Positions 39,047-50,141 of a stretch of 64,000 nt of DNA are shown here, piece by piece. Source of the stretch: Stenotrophomonas maltophilia R551-3 (GTDB lineage: Bacteria > Pseudomonadota > Gammaproteobacteria > Xanthomonadales > Xanthomonadaceae); the NCBI RefSeq assembly GCF_000020665.1, contig NC_011071.1, positions 672,501 through 736,500 of the forward strand. The letters are read 5' to 3'. Numbering within the stretch: position 1 is the stretch's first letter; each line of letters opens with the position of its first letter. The notes beneath the pieces are model-generated. The model was not told the DNA's origin and did not search any database. It was given only the letters and a program-made list of their open reading frames with translations. Position numbers and translations under genes: made by a program.

Positions 39047-40372
39047 ATGAACGACCTGTCCCGCCAGGCAACACGCCTTGAAGCCATCGAAGGCAGCTAC
39101 GACAAGTGGCTGCTGGGCGCGATCATCGCGCTCACGGGCATCGGCGTGGTGATGGTGGCGTCCAGCTCGATCGCCCTGATGAGCAGCCCGTTCTACTACC
39201 TCAACCGCCACCTGATCTTCCTGGCGGTAGGCATCGTGCTGGCGGTCGTTGCCGCCCGCACCGAGCTGAAGTCCATCGAGCAGTACAACCAGATGCTGCT
39301 GCTGGGCTGCTTCGTGCTGCTGCTGGCGGTGTTCGCGCCGGGCCTGGGCAGCACCGTCAACGGCGCGCGCCGCTGGATCAACCTGGGCATCTCCAAGTTC
39401 CAGACGGTCGAAGCGGTGAAGGTGCTCTACATCGTCTGGCTGTCCAGCTACCTGGTGCGCTTCCGCGACGAGGTCAACGCGACCTGGCCGGCGATGCTCA
39501 AGCCGCTGGGCGTGGCCGGTGCGCTGGTGCTGTTGCTGCTGCTGCAGCCGGACTTCGGTTCGTCCACCCTGCTGCTGGCGATCACCGCCGGCATGCTGGT
39601 GCTGGGCGGGGTGAACATGCCGCGCATGTCGATGCCGGTGATCATCGGCCTGGTCGGCATGAGCGCGCTGGCGATCATCGAGCCGTACCGCATGCGCCGC
39701 ATCACCTCCTTCCTCGACCCGTGGGCCGACCAGCAGGGCGACGGCTACCAGCTGTCCAACGCGCTGATGGCCGTGGGCCGCGGCGAGTGGACCGGCGTTG
39801 GCCTGGGCAACTCGGTGCAGAAGCTGTACTACCTGCCGGAAGCACATACCGACTTCATCTTCTCGGTCACCGCCGAGGAGTTCGGCTTCCTTGGCACCTG
39901 CGTGATCGTGGCCCTGTACGCGCTGCTGGTCGGCCGCACCTTCTGGCTGGGCATGCGCTGCGTGGAAATGAAGCGTCACTTCTCCGGCTACATTGCCTTC
40001 GGCATCGGCCTGTGGATCAGCATGCAGACCTTCGTCTCGATCGGCGTGAACCTGGGCATCCTGCCGACCAAGGGCCTGACCCTGCCGCTGATCTCCTCCG
40101 GCGGTTCGTCGGTGCTGATGACCTGCGTGGCGATGGGCCTGCTGCTGCGCGTGTCCTATGAACTCAAGCGTGCCGAGCGTCGCCAGGCCGTGCGTATCGG
40201 TGGTGGCGACGAGGCCGTGGCCGATGCGCCCGTGGACGCGCCGGCCGCACCGGCTGCGGCCAGCGTGCCGATGAGCGCCGAACCGGTGGCCGCCGCTGCC
40301 GGGCCGGCCGCCGCACGTGGCACCAGCCGCCTGCAGTCGCGCATCGAACCGACCTTCGGGAGGCTGTCATGA
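39047..40372 (+). CDS. ftsW: Septal peptidoglycan glycosyltransferase FtsW
   Basis: The 441-residue SEDS protein has about ten TM helices. It carries [38 protein letters not shown] and [15 protein letters not shown]. It polymerises septal glycan together with FtsI. It starts 1 base after the mraY stop; no murD lies between them. The C-terminal Ala/Pro-rich extension ([20 protein letters not shown]) is longer than usual. Confidence 0.96.
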   Translation: MNDLSRQATRLEAIEGSYDKWLLGAIIALTGIGVVMVASSSIALMSSPFYYLNRHLIFLAVGIVLAVVAARTELKSIEQYNQMLLLGCFVLLLAVFAPGLGSTVNGARRWINLGISKFQTVEAVKVLYIVWLSSYLVRFRDEVNATWPAMLKPLGVAGALVLLLLLQPDFGSSTLLLAITAGMLVLGGVNMPRMSMPVIIGLVGMSALAIIEPYRMRRITSFLDPWADQQGDGYQLSNALMAVGRGEWTGVGLGNSVQKLYYLPEAHTDFIFSVTAEEFGFLGTCVIVALYALLVGRTFWLGMRCVEMKRHFSGYIAFGIGLWISMQTFVSIGVNLGILPTKGLTLPLISSGGSSVLMTCVAMGLLLRVSYELKRAERRQAVRIGGGDEAVADAPVDAPAAPAAASVPMSAEPVAAAAGPAAARGTSRLQSRIEPTFGRLS

Positions 40373-41457
40373 GCGCAGCCACCCATAGCGTGCGCCCGGT
40401 GATGATCCTGGCCGGTGGCACCGGCGGTCACATCTTCCCCGGCCTGGCCGTGGCCCGCGTGCTGCGCGAGCGTGGCGTGCCGGTCACCTGGATGGGCGCC
40501 GATGGTGCGATGGAAACCCGTCTGGTGCCGCAGCACGACATTCCGATCGACACCCTGGCCATCACCGGCCTGCGCGGCAAGGGCAAGCTGGCCCTGCTCG
40601 GTGCACCGTGGCGGTTGATGCGCGCGCTGCGCGCCGCCGGCATGATCATCCGCAAGCGCCAGCCGCGCGCGGTGATTGCCTTCGGTGGCTTTGCCTCCGG
40701 TCCGGGCGGCATGGCCACGCGCCTGCACGGGCTGCCGTTGATCGTGCATGAGCAGAACCGTGCGCCGGGCCTGACCAACCGCATCCTGTCGCGTTATGCG
40801 CGCCGCCTGTTGACCGGTTTCCCGGGCACCTTCGCCAAGCGCGAGGAGTTCATCGGCAACCCGGTGCGTGCCGAAATCGCCGCCATCGCACCGCCGGAAC
40901 AGCGCTTCGCCGACCGCCAGGGTCCGCTGCGCGTGCTGGTGGTCGGTGGCAGCCAGGGCGCGCGTGCGCTCAACACCGGCGTGCCGCAGGCCATCGCTGC
41001 GCTGGGTGCCACGGTGCCGGTGCAGGTACGCCACCAGAGTGGCGAAAAAATGCATGCCGAAGCGGTCGAGGCATATGCCAAGGCCGGCGTGCAGGCTGAA
41101 ATCACGCCGTTCATCGCCGACATGGCCGAGGCCTTTGCCTGGGCCGATCTGGTGGTGTGCCGTGCCGGCGCTTCCACTCTGGCCGAGCTGTGCGCGGTCG
41201 GTGTCGGCAGCGTGCTGGTGCCATTCCCGGCCGCCGTCGACGATCACCAGACCCGCAACGCGGAGTACCTGGTCGAGCGCGGCGCGGCGGTTTTGCTGAA
41301 GCAGGACGGAACGCTGGCTGACGGCATTGCCGCACTGCTGCGCGATCTGTCCGAAAATCCCGCCCGCCGCATGCAGATGGCGCAAGCCGCGCGTGCCCTG
41401 GCCAAGGTCGATGCCGCCGAGCGCATCGCCGATATCATTCTCGAGGAAGCTGTATGA
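40369..41457 (+). CDS. murG: UDP-GlcNAc:lipid I transferase MurG
   Basis: The 362-residue GT-B enzyme has the N-terminal glycine-rich loop [19 protein letters not shown](F)ASGPG-like [39 protein letters not shown] and [15 protein letters not shown]. It converts lipid I to lipid II at the inner face of the membrane. ATGA overlap with ftsW. Confidence 0.96.
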   Translation: MSAATHSVRPVMILAGGTGGHIFPGLAVARVLRERGVPVTWMGADGAMETRLVPQHDIPIDTLAITGLRGKGKLALLGAPWRLMRALRAAGMIIRKRQPRAVIAFGGFASGPGGMATRLHGLPLIVHEQNRAPGLTNRILSRYARRLLTGFPGTFAKREEFIGNPVRAEIAAIAPPEQRFADRQGPLRVLVVGGSQGARALNTGVPQAIAALGATVPVQVRHQSGEKMHAEAVEAYAKAGVQAEITPFIADMAEAFAWADLVVCRAGASTLAELCAVGVGSVLVPFPAAVDDHQTRNAEYLVERGAAVLLKQDGTLADGIAALLRDLSENPARRMQMAQAARALAKVDAAERIADIILEEAV

Positions 41458-41497
41458 AGAAGGCATGCCACCGCGCCTGCCCTGCGCGAGGCCGCGC

Positions 41498-42934
41498 ATG
41501 ATCCGTCGCCTGCACGACACCAACGACCTGGTGCGCGCGTTCCCGCGCGTGCATTTCGTCGGCATCGGCGGCACCGGCATGAGCGGTATCGCTGAAGTGA
41601 TGCTGACGCTGGGCTATGAAGTGTCCGGCTCGGACAACGCCGACAACGTGGCGACCCGCCGCCTGGCCAGCCTGGGTGCGCGCATCATGCGCGGCCATTC
41701 CGCTGCCAACGTGCTGGGCACCGACTGCGTGGTGGTCTCCAGTGCCATCCGCGAAGACAACCCGGAACTGATGGAAGCGCGCAGCCAGCGCATTCCGATC
41801 ATGCCGCGTGCGGCGATGCTGGCCGAGCTGATGCGCTTCCGCCGCGGCATCGCGGTGGCCGGTACCCATGGCAAGACCACCACCACCAGCCTCACCGCTG
41901 CGGTGCTGAGCGAAGGTGGGCTGGACCCGACCTTCGTGATCGGTGGCCAGCTGCTGGCCGCCGGTGCCAACGCCAAGCTGGGTGGTGGCCAGTGGCTGGT
42001 GGCCGAGGCCGACGAAAGCGATGGCAGCTTCCTGCGCCTGAATCCGCTGATGTCGATCATCACCAACATTGATGCGGATCATCTGGAAAACTACGGCAAC
42101 GACTTCGCCCGCGTGCAGGCGGCGTTCGCCGAGTTCCTGCAGCGCCTGCCGTTCTACGGCCTGGCGGTGCTGTGCATCGATGATCCGGAAGTGGCGGCAC
42201 TGGCCGCCAAGACCCCGCGCCACGTGATGAGCTACGGCATGAGCCCGCAGGCCGACGTACGCGCCGAGAACGTGGTGCAGGAAGGTTCGCGCATGCGCTT
42301 CACCCTGCGCCTGCCGCAGGGCACCAGCCAGGAAGTGGTGCTGGCGCTGCCGGGCAAGCACAACGTACTCAACGCGCTGGCCGCCGCTGCGGTGGGCTGG
42401 CAGCTGGGCGTGGCGCCGGACGCGATCGCGCGTGCGCTGGAAGGTTTCGCCGGTGTTGGCCGTCGCTTCAACGATCTGGGCGAAGTGACCACCGCCAGCG
42501 GTGCCAAGGTCCGCATCATCGACGACTACGGTCATCACCCGAGCGAGCTGGAGGCGGTGTTCGCCGCCGCCCGTGGTGGCTGGGCTGACAAGCGTCTGGT
42601 GGTGGCCTTCCAGCCGCACCGCTACAGCCGTACCCGCGACCAGTTCGACAAGTTCGCCGCGGTGCTGTCCAGCGTCGATGCACTGGTGCTGAGCGAGGTC
42701 TACCCGGCCGGCGAGGAACCGATTGCCGGTGCCGATTCGCATGCGCTGGCCCGCGCCATCCGCGCGCGCGGCCGCAGCGAACCGGTGGTGGTGGGCAAGG
42801 CCGCCGAGCTGGCCAGCGTGCTGCCGGACGTGCTGCAGGACGGTGACCTGCTGCTGATGATGGGCGCCGGCGACATCGGTGCCGTAGCCACCCATATCGC
42901 GGTGGAAGGCTTCAAGGGGGAGGGCGAGGCGTGA
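41498..42934 (+). CDS. murC: UDP-MurNAc:L-alanine ligase MurC
   Basis: The 478-residue product has [15 protein letters not shown], the P-loop [35 protein letters not shown] and [12 protein letters not shown]. It starts at [17 protein letters not shown] with GAGG 6 bases upstream; ATG at 41465 is an in-frame alternative. A 40-base gap from murG is one of the few breaks in the overlap chain. Confidence 0.95.
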   Translation: MIRRLHDTNDLVRAFPRVHFVGIGGTGMSGIAEVMLTLGYEVSGSDNADNVATRRLASLGARIMRGHSAANVLGTDCVVVSSAIREDNPELMEARSQRIPIMPRAAMLAELMRFRRGIAVAGTHGKTTTTSLTAAVLSEGGLDPTFVIGGQLLAAGANAKLGGGQWLVAEADESDGSFLRLNPLMSIITNIDADHLENYGNDFARVQAAFAEFLQRLPFYGLAVLCIDDPEVAALAAKTPRHVMSYGMSPQADVRAENVVQEGSRMRFTLRLPQGTSQEVVLALPGKHNVLNALAAAAVGWQLGVAPDAIARALEGFAGVGRRFNDLGEVTTASGAKVRIIDDYGHHPSELEAVFAAARGGWADKRLVVAFQPHRYSRTRDQFDKFAAVLSSVDALVLSEVYPAGEEPIAGADSHALARAIRARGRSEPVVVGKAAELASVLPDVLQDGDLLLMMGAGDIGAVATHIAVEGFKGEGEA

Positions 42935-43893
42935 GCGCGCTGACCTTCCCGCCGCTGCGAGTGACCGACCCGGCCGTGTTCGGCCGCGTCGCCGTGCTGC
43001 TGGGCGGCAGCTCCAGCGAACGCGAGGTGTCGCTGGACTCCGGCCGCAACGTGCTCGAAGCCCTGCAGTCGCGTGGCGTCGATGCGTTCGCCGTGGACGG
43101 CATCCCGGCGCTGGCCAAGGCGCTCGCCGCCGGTGGCATCGATCGCGTGTTCAACATCCTGCACGGCCACAACGGTGGCGGTGAGGACGGCATCGTGCAG
43201 GGCCTGATGGACGCCTTCGGCGTGCCGTATACCGGCTCGAACGTGCTGGGTTCGGCGCTGAGCATGGACAAGATCCGCACCAAGCAGGTGTGGCTGTCGC
43301 TGGGCCTGCCGACCCCGCAGTACCGCAAGGTCACTGCCGAGGACGTGCACGCCAATGCCGCCGCGCTGGGCTTGCCGGTGGTGGTGAAGCCGGCCAACGA
43401 AGGCTCCAGCGTGGGCATCAGCCGGGTCACCGATGACGCCGGCCTGGACGAAGCGGTGGCCCTGGCCGCGCGCTACGACGGCCAGCTGCTGATGGAACAG
43501 ATGGTGATCGGCGACGAACTGACCGTGGCCATCCTCGGCGATGTCGCGCTGCCGTCGATCCGCATCGTGCCCAAGGGCCAGTGGTACGACTACAACGCCA
43601 AGTACATCGCCGAAGACACCCAGTACCTGTGCCCGGGCCTGGACGGGGATGCCGAAGATGAAATCCGCCGCATTGCGCTGGCTGCATTCCGTGCTGCCGG
43701 CTGCCGTGGCTGGGGCCGCGTGGACGTGATGCGCGACCGCGACAGCGGCCGCTTCTTCCTGCTGGAAGTGAACACCGCGCCGGGCATGACCAGCCATTCG
43801 CTGGTGCCCAAGGCCGCACGCCAGGCCGGCATCGGTTTCGAGGAACTGGTGTGGCGCGTGCTGGAACAGACCCTGGAGGCATCGCACGCATGA
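42931..43893 (+). CDS. ddl: D-alanine--D-alanine ligase
   Basis: The 320-residue ATP-grasp enzyme has [59 protein letters not shown] and [18 protein letters not shown]. The GTG start overlaps the murC stop as GTGA. It supplies the dipeptide used by MurF. Confidence 0.96.
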   Translation: MSALTFPPLRVTDPAVFGRVAVLLGGSSSEREVSLDSGRNVLEALQSRGVDAFAVDGIPALAKALAAGGIDRVFNILHGHNGGGEDGIVQGLMDAFGVPYTGSNVLGSALSMDKIRTKQVWLSLGLPTPQYRKVTAEDVHANAAALGLPVVVKPANEGSSVGISRVTDDAGLDEAVALAARYDGQLLMEQMVIGDELTVAILGDVALPSIRIVPKGQWYDYNAKYIAEDTQYLCPGLDGDAEDEIRRIALAAFRAAGCRGWGRVDVMRDRDSGRFFLLEVNTAPGMTSHSLVPKAARQAGIGFEELVWRVLEQTLEASHA

Positions 43894-44639
43894 ACGCGCT
43901 GCTGCGCATCTTCGTCTGGCTGTTGGCCTTGTCGGTGGTTGCTCTGCCGGTGGTGGCCGTGGTCAATGGCTGGGTCGGCGCAGAGCGCTGGCCGCTGGCG
44001 AAGCTGCGCGTGCACGGTGAGTTCAAGCGGGTGCCGGCCGAGCAGTTGCAGCAGGTGCTGATGCCTTATGCGCGATCTGGTTTCTTCGCAGTCAAGCTGC
44101 AGGACGCGCAGGACGCGCTGGAAAAGCTGCCGTGGGTGGAAAGCGCGCGGGTGCGCAAGCAGTGGCCGGATGTGCTGGAAGTGACTCTGGTCGAGCACAA
44201 GCCGTTCGCGCGCTGGGGCAACGATCGCCTGGTTTCCGAGCAGGGCAAGCTGTTCCCCACGCCGAAGAAACTGGCCGACCTGGCGCTGCCCGAACTGGAC
44301 GGCCCGGACAGCCAGACCGAAGAAGTGATGAAGCTGTACAGCGACTCGCGTGCATTGTTCGCACCGGCCGGCGTCGACGTGCGCCGGGTGACGATGGATG
44401 CGCGCGGCAGCTGGTCGCTGGTGCTCAGCAATGGCACCGAAGTGGTGGTCGGCCGCGATGACGCGCGCTCGCGCATGCAGCGCTTCGTCAAGGTGCTGCC
44501 GCAGCTCAATCGTCAGGACGCGCCGATCGAGCGCGCCGACCTCCGTTACACCAATGGTTTCACGCTGAGCTGGGGTACCCCGGCCACGTCGGCGAAAACG
44601 CCGGCGACCCCGGCCAGAAGCACGCAGGAAAGAACATGA
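43890..44639 (+). CDS. ftsQ: Cell division protein FtsQ
   Basis: The 249-residue bitopic protein has a TM helix at about 4-26, a POTRA domain ([24 protein letters not shown] ... [28 protein letters not shown]) and a C-terminal beta domain ([15 protein letters not shown]). It is the scaffold linking FtsL/FtsB to the divisome. The final 20 residues are Thr/Ala/Pro-rich and look disordered. ATGA overlaps on both sides. Confidence 0.93.
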   Translation: MNALLRIFVWLLALSVVALPVVAVVNGWVGAERWPLAKLRVHGEFKRVPAEQLQQVLMPYARSGFFAVKLQDAQDALEKLPWVESARVRKQWPDVLEVTLVEHKPFARWGNDRLVSEQGKLFPTPKKLADLALPELDGPDSQTEEVMKLYSDSRALFAPAGVDVRRVTMDARGSWSLVLSNGTEVVVGRDDARSRMQRFVKVLPQLNRQDAPIERADLRYTNGFTLSWGTPATSAKTPATPARSTQERT

Positions 44640-45871
44640 ATCGCAAGGGTGACAAATCGCTGATCGTTGGCCTGGACATCGGCACCTCCAAGGTGGTGGC
44701 GCTGGTGGGTGAGTATTCGCCGGGCAATCCGATCGAAGTGATCGGTATCGGCTCGCATGAATCGCGTGGGCTCAAGCGCGGCGTGGTGGTGGACATCGAA
44801 TCGACCGTGCAGTCGATCCAGCGCGCGGTGGAAGAAGCCGAGCTGATGGCCGGCTGCGAGATCCGCTCGGTGTATGCCTCGATCTCCGGCAACCACGTGC
44901 AGTGCAAGAACTCGCCCGGCATCGTGCCGATCCGCGACGGCGAAGTGACCTGGGGCGACCTGGATCGCGTGCTCGATGCGGCCAAGGCGGTGGCGATCCC
45001 GGCCGACCAGAAGATCCTGCACGCGATTCCGCGCGAGTACGTGCTGGACGATTCGCAGGAAGGCATCCGCAACCCGGTCGGCATGACCGGCGTGCGCCTG
45101 GAAGTGCATGCACACCTGGTGGTGTGCGCGCAGTCGGCCGCGGCCAACATCAGCAAGTGCGTGCAGCGCTGCGGCCTGCAGGTGGACGACCTGGTGCTGT
45201 CCTCGCTGGCCTCCAGCGTGGCGGTGCTGACCGCCGACGAGCGCGAGCTGGGCGTGGTGCTGGTCGACATGGGCGCCGGCACCACCGACATCGCGGTGTT
45301 CGTGCAGGGTGCGATCTGCCATACCGCCTCGCTGCCGATCGCCGGCGACCACGTCACCAACGACATCGCGCACATGCTGCGCACGCCGACCCCGGAAGCC
45401 GAGCAGATCAAGGTGCGCTACGCCTGCGCCCTGGCCCAGCTGGCCACCGCCGAGGAAAGCATCCAGGTGCCGTCGGTGGGCGATCGTCCGCCGCGCCGCA
45501 TGCCGCGCCACTCGCTGGCGCAGGCCGTGCAGGGCCGCTACGAGGAAATCTTCGAGATGGTGCAGGCCGAACTGCGCCGCTCCGGCTTCGAGGAACTGGT
45601 GCGCGCCGGCATGGTGCTGACCGGTGGTGCGTCGAAGATGGAAGGCGTGGTCGAGCTGGCCGAGGAAATGCTGCAGATGCCGGTGCGCGTGGGCATCCCG
45701 CAGCACGTCACCGGCCTCGGTGAAGTGGTCGGCAACCCGGTGCATGCCACCGGCGTGGGCCTGCTGCTGATGGGGAGCCAGATCGAGCACCCGCGCCGGC
45801 CGTCGCTGCCGACCGGGCGCGCGGGAAGCATGTTCAAGAAACTCAAGACGTGGTTCCGCGGCGAGTTCTGA
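44636..45871 (+). CDS. ftsA: Cell division protein FtsA
   Basis: The 411-residue actin-like ATPase begins SLIVGLDIGTSKVVALVGEY. It has KGDKSLIVG upstream, HAIPREYVLDDSQEGIRNP, VDMGAGTTDIAVF and LTGGASKMEGVVELAEEML. It ends in the amphipathic membrane-targeting helix MFKKLKTWFRGEF. It tethers FtsZ to the membrane. The stretch RPPRRMPRHSLAQAVQGRY is the usual basic loop. Confidence 0.96.
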   Translation: MNRKGDKSLIVGLDIGTSKVVALVGEYSPGNPIEVIGIGSHESRGLKRGVVVDIESTVQSIQRAVEEAELMAGCEIRSVYASISGNHVQCKNSPGIVPIRDGEVTWGDLDRVLDAAKAVAIPADQKILHAIPREYVLDDSQEGIRNPVGMTGVRLEVHAHLVVCAQSAAANISKCVQRCGLQVDDLVLSSLASSVAVLTADERELGVVLVDMGAGTTDIAVFVQGAICHTASLPIAGDHVTNDIAHMLRTPTPEAEQIKVRYACALAQLATAEESIQVPSVGDRPPRRMPRHSLAQAVQGRYEEIFEMVQAELRRSGFEELVRAGMVLTGGASKMEGVVELAEEMLQMPVRVGIPQHVTGLGEVVGNPVHATGVGLLLMGSQIEHPRRPSLPTGRAGSMFKKLKTWFRGEF

Positions 45872-46041
45872 CGCGGAACCGGTAAACCCCGGCATCGCCC
45901 GGGCGCAACACCTGCAGTACCCGCAACACAACGCAGCACCTGCAACACACAACCCACACAGCCGCAACGCCGGCATGCAGCAGGAAGGCAGGACGCCCGA
46001 ATGCCCATGCCAGCCGAAGCGGATACAACGAGGACACGGAC

Positions 46042-47277
46042 ATGGCGCATTTTGAACTGATCGAAAAGATGGCACCCAATGCGGTGATCAAGGTGGTTGG
46101 CGTGGGCGGCGGCGGCGGCAATGCCGTGGCGCACATGGTCAACTCGGCGGTGGATGGCGTGGAATTCATCACGGCCAACACCGACTCGCAGGCCATCAAG
46201 AATTGCGGTGCCAAGCTGCAGCTGCAGCTGGGTACCAACGTGACCAAGGGCCTGGGCGCAGGCGCGAACCCGGAAGTCGGCCGCCAGGCTGCTCTGGAAG
46301 ATCGTGAGCGCATCATGGACGCGCTGCAGGGTGCGGACATGGTGTTCATCACCGCCGGCATGGGCGGCGGCACCGGCACCGGTGCGGCGCCGGTGGTGGC
46401 ACAGCTGGCCAAGGAAATGGGCATCCTGACCGTGGCCGTGGTCACCAAGCCGTTCCCGTTCGAAGGCCGTCGCCGCATGCAGGTCGCGCTGAAGGGCATC
46501 GAAGAACTGAGCCAGCACTGCGACTCGCTGATCACCATCCCGAACGAGAAGCTGATCACCGTGCTGGGTCGCAACGCGACCATGATCCAGGCCTTCCGTG
46601 CCGCCAACGACGTGCTGCAGGGCGCCGTGCAGGGCATCGCCGACCTGATCGTGCGTCCGGGCCTGATCAACGTCGACTTTGCCGACGTGCGCACCGTCAT
46701 GTCCGAAATGGGCCTGGCAATGATGGGTACCGGTACCGCCCGCGGCGATGACCGCGCGCAGGCCGCTGCCGAATCGGCGATCCAGAACCCGCTGCTGGAC
46801 GACGTGAACCTGGCCGGTGCCAACGGCATCCTGGTCAACATCACCGCCGGCGCCGACTTCACCATGGCCGAGTTCGACGAGATCGGCCGCACCATCGACG
46901 GCTTCGCTTCCGAAGACGCCACCGTGGTGGTCGGTACCGTGCTCGACCCGGACATGCAGGATGAAGTGCGCGTGACCGTGGTCGCCACCGGCCTGAACCG
47001 CGTCTCGGCCAGCAAGTCCCAGCGTCCGGGCGAACGTGCGCCGATCAAGCTGGTCCGCAACGCCACCACCGGCCAGCCGGAGTTCGGCGAGTTCGACAAT
47101 GGCGGCGACGCCGTGTCGAAGGCGGTGGGTGGCATGGGCCTGGGCCTGCGTCGCGCCAGCAGCGATACCGCGGCAGCCTCCGCTCCGTCGGCCCCGGCCG
47201 CTTCGGCCCCGGCTGCGGCGGAACTGCCGAACGATTACCTGGACATCCCGGCCTTCCTGCGCCGCCAGGCGGACTAA
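46042..47277 (+). CDS. ftsZ: Cell division GTPase FtsZ
   Basis: The 411-residue tubulin homologue has [14 protein letters not shown], the [20 protein letters not shown] signature, [20 protein letters not shown] and a conserved C-terminal peptide ([15 protein letters not shown]) that binds FtsA/ZipA. A 170-base gap with a purine-rich GAGGACACGG before the ATG separates it from ftsA and probably holds an extra promoter. Confidence 0.98.
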   Translation: MAHFELIEKMAPNAVIKVVGVGGGGGNAVAHMVNSAVDGVEFITANTDSQAIKNCGAKLQLQLGTNVTKGLGAGANPEVGRQAALEDRERIMDALQGADMVFITAGMGGGTGTGAAPVVAQLAKEMGILTVAVVTKPFPFEGRRRMQVALKGIEELSQHCDSLITIPNEKLITVLGRNATMIQAFRAANDVLQGAVQGIADLIVRPGLINVDFADVRTVMSEMGLAMMGTGTARGDDRAQAAAESAIQNPLLDDVNLAGANGILVNITAGADFTMAEFDEIGRTIDGFASEDATVVVGTVLDPDMQDEVRVTVVATGLNRVSASKSQRPGERAPIKLVRNATTGQPEFGEFDNGGDAVSKAVGGMGLGLRRASSDTAAASAPSAPAASAPAAAELPNDYLDIPAFLRRQAD

Positions 47278-47286
47278 GCGGGGCGG

Positions 47287-47310
47287 CCCGGGGCTTGTCC
47301 TCCCCGGGTT
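47287..47310 (+). terminator. Hairpin after ftsZ
   Basis: CCCGGGG / CCCCGGG stem (7 bp) with an 8-base loop, 9 bases past the ftsZ stop. Only TT follows, so it may attenuate rather than fully stop transcription into lpxC. Confidence 0.45.
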
Positions 47311-47470
47311 GCGCCACCATGTCCTGAAAACGCGGGCGCCGGGCCAGGATGGGCCCGGCCGCCCTGCTTCACGCGCGTCCTACCGGCGCGCCGGTGTGTC
47401 CTGCCGGCGTTTCAGTCGGGGTAGGGGACCCTGCGTGTTAATCTAATGTGTCACTTCCGGTCCACCCCCC

Positions 47471-48382
47471 ATGATCCAGCAACGCACCCTCAAGAACACG
47501 ATCCGCGCCACCGGCGTTGGCCTGCACAGCGGTGACAAGGTCTACATGACCCTGCGCCCGGCACCGGTCAACCATGGAATCGTGTTCCGCCGCGTGGACC
47601 TGGACCCGGTGGTGGAAGTGCCGGCCAAGGCCGAACTGGTCACCGAAGTGACCCTGTGCACCGGCCTGACCTGCAACGACGCCAAGATCCAGACCGTCGA
47701 ACACCTGATGTCGGCGTTGGCCGGCCTGGGTGTGGACAACATCATCGTCGAACTGTCTTCGGCCGAGCTGCCGATCATGGACGGTTCGGCCGGTCCCTTC
47801 GTGTTCCTGCTGCAGTCGGCAGGCATCGTGGAACAGGATGCGCCCAAGCGCTTCATCCGCGTGCTGAAGACCGTGGAAGTGACCGAAGGCGACAAGGTGG
47901 CCCGCTTCACCCCGTATGAGGGCTACAAGCTGGGCTTCACCATCCAGTTCGACCACCCGATGATCCCGGCCAAGCAGTCGCGCCAGGAAATCGAGTTCTC
48001 GACGCTGGCCTACACCAAGGAAATCTCCCGCGCGCGCACCTTCGGCTTCATGCGCGACCTGGAGTACATGCGCGAGCGCAACCTGGGCCTGGGCGGTTCG
48101 ATGGACAACGCCATCGTGCTGGATGAGTTCCGCGTGCTCAACGAAGACGGCCTGCGCTATGCCGACGAATTCGTGCGCCACAAGATCCTCGATGCGATCG
48201 GCGACCTCTATCTGGCCGGTGGCCAGGTGCTGGGCGCCTACGAGGGCTTCAAGTCCGGCCACGCGCTCAACAACAAGCTGGTGCGGGCGCTGATGGCCGA
48301 TGCCACCGCCTGGGAGTGGGTCAGCTTCGACTCGCCGGCCACCCCGGACCCGGTCGAGTATGCGACGCCGGCTTACGCCTGA
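47471..48382 (+). CDS. lpxC: UDP-3-O-acyl-GlcNAc deacetylase LpxC
   Basis: The 303-residue product has zinc-site His78 in [44 protein letters not shown] and [14 protein letters not shown] with the later GHALNNKL. It catalyses the first committed step of lipid A synthesis. A TTAATCTAAT box (about 47438-47447) close before the start may be a -10 region. ftsZ-lpxC order is conserved in gammaproteobacteria. Confidence 0.97.
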   Translation: MIQQRTLKNTIRATGVGLHSGDKVYMTLRPAPVNHGIVFRRVDLDPVVEVPAKAELVTEVTLCTGLTCNDAKIQTVEHLMSALAGLGVDNIIVELSSAELPIMDGSAGPFVFLLQSAGIVEQDAPKRFIRVLKTVEVTEGDKVARFTPYEGYKLGFTIQFDHPMIPAKQSRQEIEFSTLAYTKEISRARTFGFMRDLEYMRERNLGLGGSMDNAIVLDEFRVLNEDGLRYADEFVRHKILDAIGDLYLAGGQVLGAYEGFKSGHALNNKLVRALMADATAWEWVSFDSPATPDPVEYATPAYA

Positions 48383-48410
48383 TTCGCATAAGTTTTTGAA
48401 TTAAAAGAAA

Positions 48411-48441
48411 AAAGCGCCGCCTTCAAGGGCGGCGTTGTCGT
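48411..48441 (+). terminator. Terminator after lpxC
   Basis: CGCCGCC - TTCAAG - GGCGGCG (48415-48434) preceded by an A-rich run and followed by TTGTCGTTT. It ends the dcw transcription unit. Confidence 0.8.
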
Positions 48442-48664
48442 TTCAGACGCATGCCGCGCATTCAGCGCGCTTGAGGCGCGTCAAGGCCGGTTCGAGGTCA
48501 CGGTTTTGTGAACCTGTTGGATCGGAAGCCTGAATTTAACGCAGTTTTAACAACAATCTAACGACAGGGCTCCGGATGGCAGCTAGGATGCGACCCGGCC
48601 CCCGAAATGTTTCACGCCGTGGTGACACGCGCGACGGGGAGTGGAGCCGGATGCTCCGCTGTCA
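48442..48664. other. Gap between lpxC and convergent dciA
   Basis: About 220 bases. An AT-rich stretch GAATTTAACGCAGTTTTAAC (about 48532-48551) stands out. I see no secM-like leader gene and no clear coding frame. Confidence 0.4.
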
Positions 48665-49114
48665 TCAGGACCGCTTCTTCGGCTTCGAAGGAACGTCCTG
48701 CAGGCAAGCCAAGGCGTCGCGTAGCCCTTTGTGCGTGGCGGCTGAAACTGCGTGGGGTCCATTCCGGTTGTCGAGCGCTGGGGAGCGCGTGGGAGTGGAG
48801 GACGCAGTCTTGATGGTCACCTTGGTGGCCTTCAGCCCGATGGACCGGGCCGCGTCGAGCAACTGGGCTTCGGCAAGCCGCAACTTGGCATGCCAGACCG
48901 GGGATTCGACGAGAAAAACGAGGTGTTCCCCGTCCACATTGGCCAGCCGGCAACGGCTGCGCAGAGGTGGCGGCAACTGGGGGCGCAACTGACGGTCCAG
49001 CGCGTCGAGCCACAAGGCACGCCGCAGCGGGTTCCCGCTTTTGTCAGCCATCACCGCATCCAGCGCCGGTTTCGGCTTGGAGGCGGGGCGAACGCTGGAT
49101 TTCGGCTCAGACAT
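48665..49114 (-). CDS. dciA: DciA-like (DUF721) replicative helicase loader
   Basis: The 149-residue product has a basic N-terminus (SSVRPASKPKPALDAV) followed by a DUF721 domain: LWLDALDRQLRPQLPPPLRSRCRLANVDGEHLVFLVESPVWHAKLRLAEAQLL. DciA-type proteins interact with the DnaB helicase in bacteria lacking DnaC, and are often found between lpxC and secA, as here. The C-terminal tail is basic and probably disordered. Its start is only 12 bases from the divergent peptidase start. Confidence 0.85.
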   Translation of the reverse strand: MSEPKSSVRPASKPKPALDAVMADKSGNPLRRALWLDALDRQLRPQLPPPLRSRCRLANVDGEHLVFLVESPVWHAKLRLAEAQLLDAARSIGLKATKVTIKTASSTPTRSPALDNRNGPHAVSAATHKGLRDALACLQDVPSKPKKRS

Positions 49115-49126
49115 GAAAACTCACTG

Positions 49127-50083
49127 ATGGCATTCAAAAAGATCGTAATCAAAACGCGTGAAGGACAGGCCAAATCGTCGCCCATCGCGCGTTTGCGGTT
49201 CTATTTCGAGGACCGCCCCCGTGCCCTGCTGGGCAGCGTGCTCGGGGTAGGCTGCATTATCGGCCTTGCTGGCGGCATTGGCGCCAGCGCGCTGAATGAT
49301 TCCCGGCTGCAGGCCAAGGTCGAGCGCCAGGACGCGGAGCTGGCCAAGGTCCGGCGCGACGCGCAGACCCAGGTCAACGCGCTGGCAGCCCGCCTCGGCG
49401 AGCTGCAGGCCCAGGCCACCCGCCTCAACGCCCTCGGCGAACGGCTGACCCAGATGGGCAAGCTGGAAGACGGCGAGTTCGACTTCAACGAGACCCCCGG
49501 CCTCGGTGACGGCGATGCTGGTGGCCCGACCACCGACATCCCGGTCAAGGACGTCAACGCCGACTTACAGGTGCTGGAGCAGCGCTTCGCTGCTTCAGGC
49601 CGCCAGCTGTCGGTGATGGAATCGCTGATGTTCGACCACCAGCTGCAGCAGAACGCCGTGCCGTCGCGCATGCCGATCCGCAACAGCTACGTGACCTCCG
49701 GCTTCGGCACCCGTGCCGACCCGTTCGGCCGCGGTGCCGCCACCCACAAGGGCATGGACTTCCACGCCAGGGTCGGTGACCCGGTGATGGCCGTGGCCGA
49801 AGGCGTGGTCAGCTTCTCCGGTGTGAAGGGCGGCTACGGCAACGTCGTCGACGTCGACCACGGCAATGGCTATGTCACCCGCTACGCGCACAATTCGCGC
49901 CTGGTGGTGAAGGTCGGCGACCTGGTCCGTGCCGGCCAGGAAGTGGCCAAGGCCGGTTCCACCGGCCGTTCGACCGGTGCCCACGTGCACTTCGAGGTGT
50001 GGGAGAACGGCAACGTGGTCAACCCGCGCAAGTTCCTCGGCGACGGCGGCAACACGCCGGTCGGCCGCATCAGCCGCGGCTGA
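49127..50083 (+). CDS. M23-family metallopeptidase (peptidoglycan-acting, membrane-anchored)
   Basis: The 318-residue product has a short cytosolic start, a TM helix (about 34-55), a coiled coil (55-110), and a C-terminal LytM domain with zinc ligands His207 and Asp211 (HKGMD) and the HVH pair His286/His288. All catalytic positions are present, so it may be an active endopeptidase rather than an EnvC-type regulator. Its position before secA mirrors other gammaproteobacteria such as Pseudomonas. Confidence 0.9.
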   Translation: MAFKKIVIKTREGQAKSSPIARLRFYFEDRPRALLGSVLGVGCIIGLAGGIGASALNDSRLQAKVERQDAELAKVRRDAQTQVNALAARLGELQAQATRLNALGERLTQMGKLEDGEFDFNETPGLGDGDAGGPTTDIPVKDVNADLQVLEQRFAASGRQLSVMESLMFDHQLQQNAVPSRMPIRNSYVTSGFGTRADPFGRGAATHKGMDFHARVGDPVMAVAEGVVSFSGVKGGYGNVVDVDHGNGYVTRYAHNSRLVVKVGDLVRAGQEVAKAGSTGRSTGAHVHFEVWENGNVVNPRKFLGDGGNTPVGRISRG

Positions 50084-50087
50084 TGCC

Positions 50088-50128
50088 CGGGTCGGATCCC
50101 TTCCGCGCCGCGGGAGGGCTCTGACCCG
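50088..50128. repeat. Family-B repeat
   Basis: CGGGTCGGATCCCTTCCGCG...GGGAGGGCTCTGACCCG, directly after the peptidase stop; probably serves as a terminator hairpin. Confidence 0.7.
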
Positions 50129-50141
50129 ATGTGGTTGATCT

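Noticed and set aside
48383..48664. Searched for a SecM-like arrest peptide upstream of secA
   Set aside because: The gene before secA is an M23 peptidase and neither gap has a secreted small frame with an arrest-like C-terminus.
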